A stretch of 48,297 bases of DNA from Candidatus Binatus sp. GTDB lineage: Bacteria > Desulfobacterota > Binatia > Binatales > Binataceae. Each line of letters begins with the position of its first letter. Position 1 is the stretch's first letter. Made by a program: the position numbers and the translations under genes. The notes under the pieces were generated by a model, which was not told the DNA's origin, did no database searches, and saw only the letters and a list, made by a program, of their open reading frames with translations. Where the stretch lies: positions 1-48,297 of the forward strand of contig NZ_JAUSKL010000124.1 of assembly GCF_030646925.1 (NCBI RefSeq), written 5' to 3'. Below, piece after piece: positions 25,535-33,978 of the stretch.

Positions 25535-25562
25535 GTCATTCAGAGCGAAGCGAAGAATCCCG
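25535..25562 (+). repeat. Dispersed repeat unit
   Basis: This 28-base unit starts GTCATTCAGAGC and ends GAAGAATCCCG. It is 25/28 identical to the unit at 13155-13182, over 12 kb away, which shows that the element is dispersed. Confidence 0.75.
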
Positions 25563-25639
25563 GATCTCTTTCGGGCTTTTGTTTGGTGTGCCGACTGCAC
25601 CCTCACCCGCCGATCCCTCGCTTTCGCTCGGTGTCGGCG

Positions 25640-25667
25640 GCCTCTCCCGCAACAAAGCGGGCGAGGC
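25640..25667. repeat. Imperfect hairpin within the repeat mosaic
   Basis: Arms GCCTCTCCCGC and GCGGGCGAGGC pair at ten of eleven positions around the loop AACAAA. Without a T-run it is more likely a repeat-element stem than a terminator. Confidence 0.55.
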
Positions 25668-25772
25668 AAGCAAGGACCGCGCCGTCGCTGCAAGACTCGG
25701 TGTTACCTTCGACTTCCCGCAGGCAGGCTTTCTCGCGCAGACAACGGAGTGGCTGCCTGAACTGCGAATCTG

Positions 25773-28103
25773 CTAGGCGCTTGGCGGCGGCGCGGCCGGC
25801 GCGCTCGTCGCCCCGCTTTCCGCGCTGGGAGCGGGCGCCTTGTAGCCGCATTCCTTGTTCGCGCACTGCCAGGTCCTGCCGGTGCGCTTCAGCTCTTTTT
25901 CGACCAAGTAGTTCGCGCCGCACGACGGGCATGGATGCGGCACAACCTTCGCCCACGCGGCGAATTTGCACTTCGGATAGCGGCCGCATCCGTAGAAAAT
26001 TTTACCGCGGCGGCTGCGGCGCTCGAGGATATCGCCTTCCTTGCATTCCGGGCATGCGACTCCGGTGCTGACGGGCGCGGATTGCAGCCGCTTGATTCCG
26101 TCGCACTCGGGGTACCCTGAGCATCCGAGAAATTCGCCGAAGCGCGAGCGCCGCCTGATCATCGGCTTGCCGCACTTTTCGCAAACTTCGTCGGTCGGGG
26201 TGGGCGCGGACGCCGCCTTCAGGATGACGTTACCCTGTTCGTCGTGGCCGAACTCACCGGTATTCTTGCATTTGGGATAGTTCGAGCAGGCGAGGAATTC
26301 GCCGTTCTTGCCGAACTTGATCACCATGTCGCCGCCGTCAAGCTCGCACTTGAGACCGGTCGGCAGGCCCTTGCGCTTCACCTCGGGCATCTTCTGCTTG
26401 GCCTCGCCGAGGCGCTTGCTGAATGGCACGTAAAATCGCTTGAGAGTCTTGACCCAGTTCTCGGTGCCTTCTTCGACCTTGTCGAGATCGATTTCGAGTT
26501 GCGCGGTGAATCCCACTTCCAGGATGTCGGGAAATGCCTTTATCAGCATGTCGCTGACCGTGCGTCCGAGCGACGTCGGGCGCAGCCGCTTGCTTTCGTC
26601 CTCTTCGACGTACTCGCGGTTCAGGATGCTGGTCATGATTGCCGCGTAGGTCGATGGCCGCCCGATGCCCTTTTCTTCGAGTTCCTTGATTAGCGTTGCC
26701 TGCGTGAAACGCGGCGGCGGCTGCGTGAAATGCTGCTCCGGCGTGAGGCCGAGCAACTTGAGCACTTCGCTTTCCGTGAGCATCGGCAGCGTGCCCTCTT
26801 CGTCGTCGGCCGACGCTTCGTCCTGGCCCTCGATATAGACCCGCATGAAGCCGTCGAACTTCATCACCTGGCCGGTGGCGCGAAAAATCGCGTCGCCCGA
26901 TTCGATATCAACGGTGGTGCGATCGTACACCGCGGGCATCATCTGGCTCGAGACGAAGCGATTGTAGATGAGGGTGTAGAGCGCGAGCGCGTCCTTGTCG
27001 AGATAGCGCGCCATCGATTCGGGGTCGCGCTCGACCGCGGTGGGACGAATCGCCTCGTGCGCGTCCTGCGCCTGCTTGCCCGATCGATAAAAGTTTGGGC
27101 GTTCCGGGACGTAGCCCTTGCCGTAGCGCGACGCGATATGCTCGCGCACCGAGGCCAGCGCCCCGTCCGACACCCGCGGCGAATCGGTTCGCATATAAGT
27201 GATAAGGCCGACGGCGCCCTGATCGCCGAGTTCGATACCTTCGTAAAGTTTCTGCGCAACCTGCATCGCGCGCCGCGGCGACATGTAGAGTTTGCGCGAG
27301 GCCTCCTGCTGCAGCCTCGACGTGATAAACGGCGGCGCCGGACTGCGGCGGACTTCCTTGCGCTCGATGCTCGCGACCTTGAACGGCGCGTTCTCGACCG
27401 CTGCGATGATCGCCCGCGCCTCGGCCTCGGGCAATTTGTACGCCTTGTTGTCGATCCGATTGTCCTTGTAGCTGTAGAGCCGCGCCGTAAACGGCGGCGG
27501 ATTCTTGCCCACCAGGCGTGCGTCGAGGGTCCAATATTCCTCGGCGCGGAACGCTTCCCGCTCGCGCTCGCGCTCGACGATTATCCTGAGCGCGACCGAT
27601 TGCACCCGGCCGGCGCTGATCCCGCGCTTCACCTTGTCCCAGAGCAGCGGACTAATTTTGTAGCCGACCAGGCGATCGAGCACGCGGCGGGCTTGCTGCG
27701 CGTCGAACAGGTTCTGATTAAGGTCCGACGGATGCGCCACCGCCTCTTTGACGGCCGCGGAAGTGATTTCATGGAGCAGAACCCGGCGCACGTTGGCCTT
27801 GGTTTTGCCGATCCGCTCCGCGATATGCCACGCGATCGCCTCGCCCTCGCGATCCGGGTCGCTCGCGAGATAGATGTTGTCCTTGTCCTTGGCCGCGCTC
27901 TTGATCTCGCCGATTACCTTCTCTTTGCCTTTGATAACGACGTATTCCGGTGCGAAATCGTGCTCGATATCGACGCCCAAAGTGCTTTTCGGCAGGTCCA
28001 TGACGTGCCCGACGGAGGGCATCACCTGAAAATCGCTACCAAGGTAGCGCTTGATTGTTTTCGCCTTGGCCGGCGATTCGACGATAATGAGGTTCTTTGC
28101 CAC
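25773..28103 (-). CDS. topA: DNA topoisomerase I
   Basis: This type IA topoisomerase relaxes negatively supercoiled DNA by cutting and rejoining one strand. It has 776 residues. The TOPRIM domain begins LIIVESPAKAKTI with E9, and the acidic triad is in SDPDREGEA (D82, D84, E86). The catalytic tyrosine is Y303 in GLITYMRTDS. The C-terminal part holds four zinc-finger-like repeats of the topoisomerase type, each with an xFxGCSxYPxC-like strand. The first has only one Cys on its N-terminal side and may not bind metal. An Ala/Pro/Ser-rich tail ends the protein. dprA is 56 bases upstream on the same strand, a common arrangement in bacteria. Confidence 0.97.
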   Translation of the reverse strand: MAKNLIIVESPAKAKTIKRYLGSDFQVMPSVGHVMDLPKSTLGVDIEHDFAPEYVVIKGKEKVIGEIKSAAKDKDNIYLASDPDREGEAIAWHIAERIGKTKANVRRVLLHEITSAAVKEAVAHPSDLNQNLFDAQQARRVLDRLVGYKISPLLWDKVKRGISAGRVQSVALRIIVEREREREAFRAEEYWTLDARLVGKNPPPFTARLYSYKDNRIDNKAYKLPEAEARAIIAAVENAPFKVASIERKEVRRSPAPPFITSRLQQEASRKLYMSPRRAMQVAQKLYEGIELGDQGAVGLITYMRTDSPRVSDGALASVREHIASRYGKGYVPERPNFYRSGKQAQDAHEAIRPTAVERDPESMARYLDKDALALYTLIYNRFVSSQMMPAVYDRTTVDIESGDAIFRATGQVMKFDGFMRVYIEGQDEASADDEEGTLPMLTESEVLKLLGLTPEQHFTQPPPRFTQATLIKELEEKGIGRPSTYAAIMTSILNREYVEEDESKRLRPTSLGRTVSDMLIKAFPDILEVGFTAQLEIDLDKVEEGTENWVKTLKRFYVPFSKRLGEAKQKMPEVKRKGLPTGLKCELDGGDMVIKFGKNGEFLACSNYPKCKNTGEFGHDEQGNVILKAASAPTPTDEVCEKCGKPMIRRRSRFGEFLGCSGYPECDGIKRLQSAPVSTGVACPECKEGDILERRSRRGKIFYGCGRYPKCKFAAWAKVVPHPCPSCGANYLVEKELKRTGRTWQCANKECGYKAPAPSAESGATSAPAAPPPSA

Positions 28104-28159
28104 CGATTCAGTGCCTCCGGTCAGTCCCAGCCTCTTCGACGGATGCCATCTTGCCCGAT

Positions 28160-29338
28160 TCAGGCCAATGAAAAAAGCTTGCCCGGATGTTGGGCGACGC
28201 GCCCGGTAAGTTCAAGTTCCAGCAACAATCTAAGCACGGTTTGAGCATTGAGTCCTGAGACTTCGATAATCGAATCAACATGGAGCCTATCATCATGCGT
28301 TAGGCATTGTAAGATGCTATTAGCATCAAGCATTTCCGGGAACTCAGCAGTATCCCGCGATCCGGCAGCCGCGCTCGAGGAGATCAGTGGCCACACCGTC
28401 CTTGGTTCGACGACCGGAGCGGGCGCCCTATTCGCGATCTGTTGCCGACCGAGCGGCTGCCCGAGTTGCGCCGCCAGTTCCTCGATCACGTCTTCGACGC
28501 ACTCTACCAGCCGCGCCCCCTCCTTCAATAGCCGATTGCTCCCGCGGGTTTTGCCGGTCAACGGGCTGCCCGGCACGGCGAAGACCTGGCGATCCTGCTC
28601 GAGCGCCATCCTCGCGCTGATCAGCGAACCGCTTTTTTCGGCTGCTTCGACGATAATCACACCCAGGCACAACCCCGACAGAATCCGGTTCCGCACCGGA
28701 AAGTTCTCAGGCATCGGCGGCGTCCCAATTGACAGCTCGCTGACGATTGCTCCGCCACCCTCGATGATCGCATCCGCAAGCTTGCGATGCTCCGCCGGAT
28801 AGACCACGTCGACGCCGCATCCGAGCACCGCGACGGTCGCACCGTGTGCGTCCAGCGCACCCTGATGAGCCTCGCCGTCGATTCCCCGCGCGAGCCCGCT
28901 CACGACGACGAAGCCCTTGGCTGCCAGCTCGAGGCCGAGCCGCTGCGCCATCCGCCGGCCCGCGTCGCTCGCCGCGCGCGCGCCGACAATCGCGATACAG
29001 TTGGTCTCGTCCATCTTCGCGGCGCCGCGTACGAACAGATAGGGCGGCGGGTCGGCGATATGGCGAAGATTGGGCGGATAGTCAGGATCGGTCCATTTCA
29101 GCAATCGCGCGCCAATTCGCGGCAGCTCGCAAAGCTCCTTGTCGAGCGATTCGAAGTCGTTAAACGCGACAATACTGCGGGCGACGTTGCGCGCGACGCC
29201 CGCCGCGGCGATCTCATCGGCGTCCATTTTGAAGATTTTCTCGGGCGGACCGAATTTGTCGATCAGAAGCCGGCAGGTGCGCGGCCCCACGCCATGAACC
29301 CGGCGCAACGCTAGCCAATAGGCGTCATCTGACGGCAT
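28160..29338 (-). CDS. dprA: DNA processing protein DprA
   Basis: DprA binds incoming single-stranded DNA in natural transformation and loads RecA onto it; it is widespread even in bacteria not known to be competent. At 392 residues it has an N-terminal helix-hairpin-helix/SAM-like region (VHGVGPRTCRLLI). The Rossmann-like core has IVGARAASDAGRR, VVSGLARGIDGEAHQGAL and the FPVRNRILSG and SGSLISARMALEQDRQVFAVPG blocks. A C-terminal winged helix spans about 330-392. The linker between core and winged helix is Pro/Ala-rich. It sits directly upstream of topA, and the two may be co-transcribed. Confidence 0.95.
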   Translation of the reverse strand: MPSDDAYWLALRRVHGVGPRTCRLLIDKFGPPEKIFKMDADEIAAAGVARNVARSIVAFNDFESLDKELCELPRIGARLLKWTDPDYPPNLRHIADPPPYLFVRGAAKMDETNCIAIVGARAASDAGRRMAQRLGLELAAKGFVVVSGLARGIDGEAHQGALDAHGATVAVLGCGVDVVYPAEHRKLADAIIEGGGAIVSELSIGTPPMPENFPVRNRILSGLCLGVIIVEAAEKSGSLISARMALEQDRQVFAVPGSPLTGKTRGSNRLLKEGARLVECVEDVIEELAAQLGQPLGRQQIANRAPAPVVEPRTVWPLISSSAAAGSRDTAEFPEMLDANSILQCLTHDDRLHVDSIIEVSGLNAQTVLRLLLELELTGRVAQHPGKLFSLA

Positions 29339-29488
29339 CGTCCTGCGCGCGAACTCCCTCGCGCAAGTTCACCGCGCGAACGAGAAATTCGCTGCCTCCC
29401 TTTTTCTGATAGCCGCCGATGCGGCCCGGCACCGCTTTAAACTCTGATCAATACGCAGTCGGCGCAAGCCCTTTAAGGGAGCGTTTTC

Positions 29489-29517
29489 TTGATTCCCCTG
29501 AGCGTATCGCATAGGTT
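29489..29517 (+). promoter_or_regulatory. Probable promoter of the ferritin-like gene
   Basis: TTGATT (29489-29494) and TAGGTT (29512-29517) are exactly 17 bases apart, about 72 bases before the start codon, within the divergent dprA/ferritin-like intergenic region. Confidence 0.4.
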
Positions 29518-29589
29518 ACATGGGACCGCATCGCGTGCTGCCTGCAGATTGCAGCTATCTCCATTACAATCTGACCGGAGGACGAGGAT

Positions 29590-30183
29590 TTGGGCGAAAC
29601 AGCAGCATCATTAGCATCAACCCTTGATTTCAGCAGATTGTCCCCCGCTGAAAAGCAGGTTCTTATATTTAGCTTCTATCGCGACGCCGAACTCCGTGGC
29701 GCGCGCTTGCTGTTCAATCTTCTTGGCCACGTGAAGGGTGGTGAGTCGCAGCTCAAGATGACTGCTCATCTGGCGGACGAGACCCGGCATGCGTGGCTCT
29801 GGACCAAGCGAATCTCGGAGCTCGGCGGCGCGCCGATCTTGATCGACGATGGCTATCAGCGCCGGCTCGGACTTCGCACCGGGGTGCCCAAGACCCTAAT
29901 CGATCTGCTCGCTCTAACGGTGGTCGTCGAGGAGCGCGCGCTCAGCCGTTATAACGCGCACATGGCGTTGCCCAATGTCGATCCGGAAACTCGCGAAGTT
30001 CTCAAGGCCGTGACCAAGGACGAATCGTGGCATCTATCCTGGATCGAGAAAGAGATGCGCGAAATCGCCAAAGAGCAGGGTACCGAAGAACAAGCCGACA
30101 AGGCACTCGAGCGCTATCGCGCGATCGATCGCGAAGTGTACGCGACGCTCGCGGCCGATGAAGCGCAGTTGATGCGCGGATAA
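29590..30183 (+). CDS. Ferritin-like di-iron protein
   Basis: This encodes 197 residues forming a predicted four-helix bundle with a full set of di-iron ligands: E34 (DAELRGARL), E64 and H67 (DETRHAW), E114/E115 (VVEERALSRY), and E145 and H148 (DESWHLSW), that is, two ExxH motifs each preceded by a Glu. Such proteins act as oxidases, peroxidases, rubrerythrin-like scavengers or hydroxylases. No rubredoxin-type cysteines are present. The start is a TTG at 29590, supported by an excellent GGAGGA seven bases upstream. It has its own predicted promoter. The gene that follows, 27 bases downstream, encodes a secreted hydrolase. The exact reaction is unknown. Confidence 0.83.
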   Translation: MGETAASLASTLDFSRLSPAEKQVLIFSFYRDAELRGARLLFNLLGHVKGGESQLKMTAHLADETRHAWLWTKRISELGGAPILIDDGYQRRLGLRTGVPKTLIDLLALTVVVEERALSRYNAHMALPNVDPETREVLKAVTKDESWHLSWIEKEMREIAKEQGTEEQADKALERYRAIDREVYATLAADEAQLMRG

Positions 30184-30210
30184 TCGTGCTTCGGGCTTGA
30201 GTCCGGAACA

Positions 30211-30984
30211 GTGCATCGACTTTCGATCGCCGCGCTCACGACCATACTCCTAATCTTCAACTCGCAACTCGCCCACGCCAACTGGATCGCGGGCGATTTC
30301 GCGTCGGCGGGCAAGCCGGTCGAGGAGCATCACTGCGTTCCCGCGGGCTCAGGACCGCATCCGGCGATCGTCCTGCTGCACGGCGCGTCGCCAAAGATAG
30401 GCCTCGGCGACGCTGCGTTCGAGCAGATGTGCACCGACCTTGCGGCGCAGGGCTACTACACCGAATTCATCGAGTATTACAGCCAGACCGGAGCGGTCGG
30501 CGCCGGCCGGCCGCTAATGATTAAGCAGGAATTCCCGATCTGGCTGGCCGAAATCAAGTCGGGCATCGACGATCTCGACAAGAATGCCGCGGTCGATCCG
30601 CATCGCGTCGCGATGATGGGATTTTCGCTCGGCGCATTCCTCTCGCTTTCGATCGCAGCCGCTGATCCGTCGCAGGTCGCCGCCGTCGTCGAATACTACG
30701 GCGGCTTGCCTCCGCGGTTGCAGCCGATGGCGAAGACGATGCCGCCGACGCTGATTCTGCACGGCGACAAGGATACGATCGTGCCCGTCAGCCAGGCGCA
30801 TGAACTCGATCAACTATTGACGCAGAACAATCGTCCGCACGAGATCAAAATCTACGAGGGCGCCGAGCACGCCTTCAACTTCGAGGGATTGCCGTTCTGG
30901 TATCGCGCCGATTACGCGCGCGACGCGTGGGAGCGCACCCTCAAATTCCTCGCCGCCAACCTGCACCCTACTCTCACCAAGTAG
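30211..30984 (+). CDS. Secreted dienelactone hydrolase-like alpha/beta hydrolase
   Basis: This encodes 257 residues with a signal peptide (hydrophobic core about 6-20, AHA cleavage site near 23), so it is likely exported to the periplasm. The alpha/beta hydrolase fold is clear: LLHGAS for the oxyanion strand, nucleophile S139 in GFSLGA, D188 in HGDKDTIVPV and H220 in GAEHAFN. Classic dienelactone hydrolases use a cysteine nucleophile and are cytoplasmic. This one has serine and a signal peptide, so it is better seen as a dienelactone-hydrolase-fold esterase of unknown substrate. The start is GTG at 30211. It converges with pyrF. Confidence 0.87.
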   Translation: MHRLSIAALTTILLIFNSQLAHANWIAGDFASAGKPVEEHHCVPAGSGPHPAIVLLHGASPKIGLGDAAFEQMCTDLAAQGYYTEFIEYYSQTGAVGAGRPLMIKQEFPIWLAEIKSGIDDLDKNAAVDPHRVAMMGFSLGAFLSLSIAAADPSQVAAVVEYYGGLPPRLQPMAKTMPPTLILHGDKDTIVPVSQAHELDQLLTQNNRPHEIKIYEGAEHAFNFEGLPFWYRADYARDAWERTLKFLAANLHPTLTK

Positions 30985-30998
30985 CCGCTAATCGCAAA

Positions 30999-31856
30999 TC
31001 AGGAGCGCACGATTGCGGCGTTCAGTTCGAGGCGCATCTGCTCCGCCGCTTTTGCAGACGCCTCGGGCGGCGTAAGTCCCGGAGATTTCTGATACGCGTA
31101 CATCAGGCTGCGGCTGGCGCTGACGATTATTCCGGAGCCGTCGGCGCGCGCCGCCGCGACTGCCTGCGAGGCCGATGCGCCCTGCGCACCGTAGCCGGGA
31201 ACCAGAACGATCGCAGCCGGCATCAGTACGCGCGCGCGCCGCGCATGATCGGGATACGTCGCGCCCAGCACCGCGCCCACCGGACTCAGGCCGCTTTGGC
31301 CGAGAAAATCGCCGCCCCATCCGTTGACCCGCACCGCGACCGATTCCCACAGCGGCCGCCCCGACGCTTCGAGATCCTGAAATTCACCCGATGACGGATT
31401 CGAAGTTTTCACCAGCACGAACAGGCCGCGCCCGTTGCGAATCTTCGCGATAAACGGCATCACCGCGTCGCTCGCAAGATAGGGATTCACAGTGACGGCG
31501 TCGCTCGCGAAATCGCCGTCGCCGAGAAACGCCTCGGCGTAAGCGGCCGAAGTCGTGCCGATATCGCCGCGCTTCGCATCCGCGATCGCGATCAGGCCGA
31601 GCCGTCGCGCGGTCTTGAGCACCTCGCAAAACGCGCGCATCCCGTCGATTCCGCGCGCCTCGAAAAACGCGAGCTGCGGCTTGATCGCGACGATCGAAGG
31701 CGCGCACGCCTCGACGATTTCGCAACAGAAGCGCGCGAGCGTGTATCCGGTTGGAACGCCTGCAGAGGTCGCGGTATCGAGCTGGGGATCGACGCCCAGC
31801 ACTGCGATGCTGTTTTTAGCGCGGACGGATTCGGCGAGCCGATCGGCGAAATTCAT
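30999..31856 (-). CDS. pyrF: Orotidine 5'-phosphate decarboxylase (type 2)
   Basis: PyrF makes UMP, the last step of de novo pyrimidine synthesis. It has 285 residues from the ATG at 31856. A longer frame extends upstream to 32639, but only the part from MNFADRLAES onward resembles the family. Catalytic-loop residues are in IADAKRGDIGTT (D93, K95, D98). FVLVKTSNPS and VLVPGYGAQG are the phosphate-binding segments typical of the longer type 2 enzymes. No ribosome binding site is obvious before the start, so a short N-terminal extension cannot be excluded. No other pyrimidine gene is nearby. Confidence 0.93.
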   Translation of the reverse strand: MNFADRLAESVRAKNSIAVLGVDPQLDTATSAGVPTGYTLARFCCEIVEACAPSIVAIKPQLAFFEARGIDGMRAFCEVLKTARRLGLIAIADAKRGDIGTTSAAYAEAFLGDGDFASDAVTVNPYLASDAVMPFIAKIRNGRGLFVLVKTSNPSSGEFQDLEASGRPLWESVAVRVNGWGGDFLGQSGLSPVGAVLGATYPDHARRARVLMPAAIVLVPGYGAQGASASQAVAAARADGSGIIVSASRSLMYAYQKSPGLTPPEASAKAAEQMRLELNAAIVRS

Positions 31857-32045
31857 CGGAGCACATGATCGCATATCGACGCGCGGCAAGCATCCGGCGC
31901 ACATCCGCGACCGCATCGCAGTTCGCCGATCGATTTTTGAGCCGTTGCGTTTGCGCCAAACTCGCGAGCATCCTTGTTGGCTGAAACGGCAAGAATCGAC
32001 GAATAACGCATGCCTACTTTTCCAAAATTGCGGGAATAGATCCGG

Positions 32046-32747
32046 ATGAACCAATTGACGATCGTCACGAAACTCCGACTTATAGCCGCGATCGCGCCGG
32101 CCATCCTGCTGCTGCTCGCGATTTTTCTCGCCGCGGCGTTTCACGTCTTCGGCGGCATCCCGCGCAGCATCGTCGAGAACCAGTACGCCTCGGTGCGCGC
32201 GTCGGAGGGGATGGAAAATTCGCTTTTCAAAATGGATTGGGGACGCTCGCAGCCGGACGGCGCGCAAATCGTGCTCGATCAAACGCGCCGCTTTATCGAT
32301 TACATTGAAACGGCGCGCGCACACATGACGACGCGCGACCAGGCGGAAAAAATCGCGAAGATCGCCACCGACGCCAAGCCGCTGTTCGAGGCGCTCCGCA
32401 CCGCAGCGCCGGGCGACGATTCGCTCGAGCCGCGGATGCGCGAACTCGAAGGATCGATCGCGGATTTGATCGGGCTCGAAGAGGCCGCGCTGTTCGAGAT
32501 CGCCGCGGGCGCGGAGTCGGAGGCACGCACGCTGATCGCAGTAACGATCGTGGGCGCAATCGTGATCCCGTGGATTTGCTTCTACCTGCTGGTGCGAATT
32601 TCCGGCGGGCTGTTCGCCGAGTTGAAGGAAATTCGCCACCGCGTCGAGGCAATCGCCGGAGGCGGAGGAGCGGACGAGCTTCGCGGGATCGACGAATCGA
32701 TGTCGAAGCTCGGCTTCCCCAAGCCGAATCCGATGCTGGCCGAATGA
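32046..32747 (+). CDS. Two-helix membrane protein, sensor-domain-like, unknown
   Basis: This encodes 233 residues. A first transmembrane helix (about 10-36), a helical periplasmic segment of about 120 residues (37-160) and a second transmembrane helix (about 162-186) are followed by a short cytoplasmic helix of about 45 residues (ELKEIRHRVEAIAGG). The layout matches the sensor half of a chemoreceptor or histidine kinase with a four-helix-bundle input domain and the start of a HAMP-like linker. No kinase, cyclase or methyl-accepting output domain follows. It may act through another protein, or be the relic of a larger receptor. No kinase or regulator gene is adjacent. Confidence 0.68.
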   Translation: MNQLTIVTKLRLIAAIAPAILLLLAIFLAAAFHVFGGIPRSIVENQYASVRASEGMENSLFKMDWGRSQPDGAQIVLDQTRRFIDYIETARAHMTTRDQAEKIAKIATDAKPLFEALRTAAPGDDSLEPRMRELEGSIADLIGLEEAALFEIAAGAESEARTLIAVTIVGAIVIPWICFYLLVRISGGLFAELKEIRHRVEAIAGGGGADELRGIDESMSKLGFPKPNPMLAE

Positions 32748-32783
32748 GCGCGCCGCGAGCGACGCCCGGCGGCCAGCGCCATC

Positions 32784-33485
32784 CTATTTTTTCTTGCCGG
32801 ATTTCGCCGGCGCCTTCGCGGCGTCGTCGGGCAGCTTGATATCGAGGCTTCGCCACAAATACCACGCCGCCGCCGTTCGGTACGGGCTCCATCGCTTGCC
32901 GAATTTCGTCAGCCGCTTGCGACTGGGCCGTTCGCGCATCCGGTACGCGCGCTTGACCGCGGTCTGCACGCCCAGATCGTCGGCCGGCAGCACGTCGGGA
33001 CGCCCGAGATTGAACATCAGGAAAATCTCCGCGGTCCATCGCCCGATACCTTTGACCCGGGTCAAATCGACGATGATCTCGTCGTCCGTCATGCGGTGGA
33101 AGCGATGAAAATTGAGCGTGCCATCCCTGATGTGCCCGGCGAGGTCCTTGATGTAGAGCGCCTTCTTCGCCGAGAGCCCGGCTTTGCGCAAATCCTCGTC
33201 GGGCGTCGCGAGAATCTGCTCGGCGGAGGGAAATTTCGTGCCCGGATATAGCGCGAGCATCCGATTGTAGATCGCAGTCGCCGCCGCTCCCGCCAGTTGC
33301 TGGAAAATGATCGTGCGCGCGAGCGCCTGGAAGCGCTCGCTGCGGCGCGTGATTATGAGCGGCCCGACCTCGGCGATGATTCGGGCAAGGATCGGATCGT
33401 TGGCGCGGAGATGCGCTTCGGCGTCGCGAGCATATGAAACCTGGCGATTCGGCATCGGAAAAATCGAGTGCGCAAAATCTGCCAC
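32784..33485 (-). CDS. DNA-3-methyladenine glycosylase II (AlkA-like)
   Basis: This HhH-GPD superfamily base-excision glycosylase of 233 residues removes alkylated purines. The helix-hairpin-helix is LTRVKGIGRWTAEI (about 141-154), followed by the GPD part with the catalytic aspartate D170 in LPADDLGVQ. The N-terminal EARIIF-type barrel of E. coli AlkA is missing, which is usual for the shorter AlkA-like enzymes. The C-terminus ends in a Lys-rich tail (KSGKKK). Its abasic products would be cut by the endonuclease IV encoded at about 44.4 kb. The gene diverges from the MaoC-like pair with only 52 bases between the starts. Confidence 0.9.
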   Translation of the reverse strand: MADFAHSIFPMPNRQVSYARDAEAHLRANDPILARIIAEVGPLIITRRSERFQALARTIIFQQLAGAAATAIYNRMLALYPGTKFPSAEQILATPDEDLRKAGLSAKKALYIKDLAGHIRDGTLNFHRFHRMTDDEIIVDLTRVKGIGRWTAEIFLMFNLGRPDVLPADDLGVQTAVKRAYRMRERPSRKRLTKFGKRWSPYRTAAAWYLWRSLDIKLPDDAAKAPAKSGKKK

Positions 33486-33537
33486 GCCTGCTATGTTTGT
33501 TCAATCCGAAAACCGCGCGACCGGCGGATCAGGAAAG

Positions 33538-33978
33538 ATGAGCGACGACCCGCGACTTCCGATGTGCCCCGAGAATCTGCGCGTCGGGATGCGACTCGGC
33601 CCGATTTTCTACATCGTCACGGCTGAACAGACGGGAGCGTTTGCGCAAGCAGTCGCGTCCGAGCCGGTGTCGAGCACGGAAATCGGAAAAACGATCGCGT
33701 CGCCCACGATGCGCCTGCCGGATTATGCGCTGCTCATCGCGGAGCATCTGAAAGGCGGCAACGGCGGCGTGCATGCGAAGCATTGGTGTGAATTCCACGA
33801 GCCGATGCGCATCGGGCAGGCGGTCAAGACGACCGGGGTGATCACTGAGGCTTTTCGCAAACGCGGCAAATTTTATTTCACCCTCGAATATGAATCCCGC
33901 GATGCCGATACCGACCAACTGCTGGTGCGCCAGGCGATTACGTCGGTGCTGCTCAACGAACGGGGCACGATGTCATGA
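33538..33978 (+). CDS. MaoC-like hotdog-fold protein, subunit 1
   Basis: This encodes 146 residues with an AGGAAAG ribosome binding site directly before ATG 33538. The pattern of one long central helix and surrounding strands (MRIGQAVKTTGVITEAFRKRGKF then FTLEYESRD) suits the hotdog fold of MaoC-type dehydratases. This half looks like the N-terminal, non-catalytic repeat of double-hotdog hydratases (FAS1-type), lacking the Asp/His dyad. Its stop overlaps the start of the next gene (ATGA), which also encodes a MaoC-like protein, so the two are likely subunits of one heteromer acting on an acyl-CoA or acyl-carrier substrate. Confidence 0.72.
   Translation: MSDDPRLPMCPENLRVGMRLGPIFYIVTAEQTGAFAQAVASEPVSSTEIGKTIASPTMRLPDYALLIAEHLKGGNGGVHAKHWCEFHEPMRIGQAVKTTGVITEAFRKRGKFYFTLEYESRDADTDQLLVRQAITSVLLNERGTMS

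Larger units (their letters stand above)
25330..25772. repeat. Non-coding mosaic of dispersed repeats
   Basis: No real gene lies in these 443 bases, which separate the phosphatidyltransferase gene from topA. They hold several repeat units. Two related units sit at 25404-25426 and 25433-25455, 20 of 23 positions identical, 29 bases apart; the second runs on into GAGGGATCTCG. A GTCATTC...GAATCCCG unit lies at 25535-25562 and matches the one inside the glycosyltransferase gene. At 25640-25667 there is an imperfect hairpin with GCCTCTCCCGC and GCGGGCGAGGC arms and an AACAAA loop. Such elements are typical of extragenic palindromic or miniature mobile repeats. Confidence 0.7.

Noticed and set aside
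25330-25772. Possible CRISPR array
   Set aside because: The repeats are few, unequal in spacing, imperfect and dispersed elsewhere; no cas gene is present.
25579-25776. Open frames of about 65-145 codons in the repeat mosaic
   Set aside because: Their sequence comes from dispersed repeats and hairpins and lacks a credible ribosome binding site.
26730-28244. 504-codon open frame antisense to topA
   Set aside because: It is a shadow of topA, which has full family motifs. The antisense translation shows no recognisable domain.
31857-32639. Upstream extension of pyrF to a 546-codon frame
   Set aside because: The extra part has no family similarity and overlaps the sensor-like gene; PyrF homology begins at 31856.
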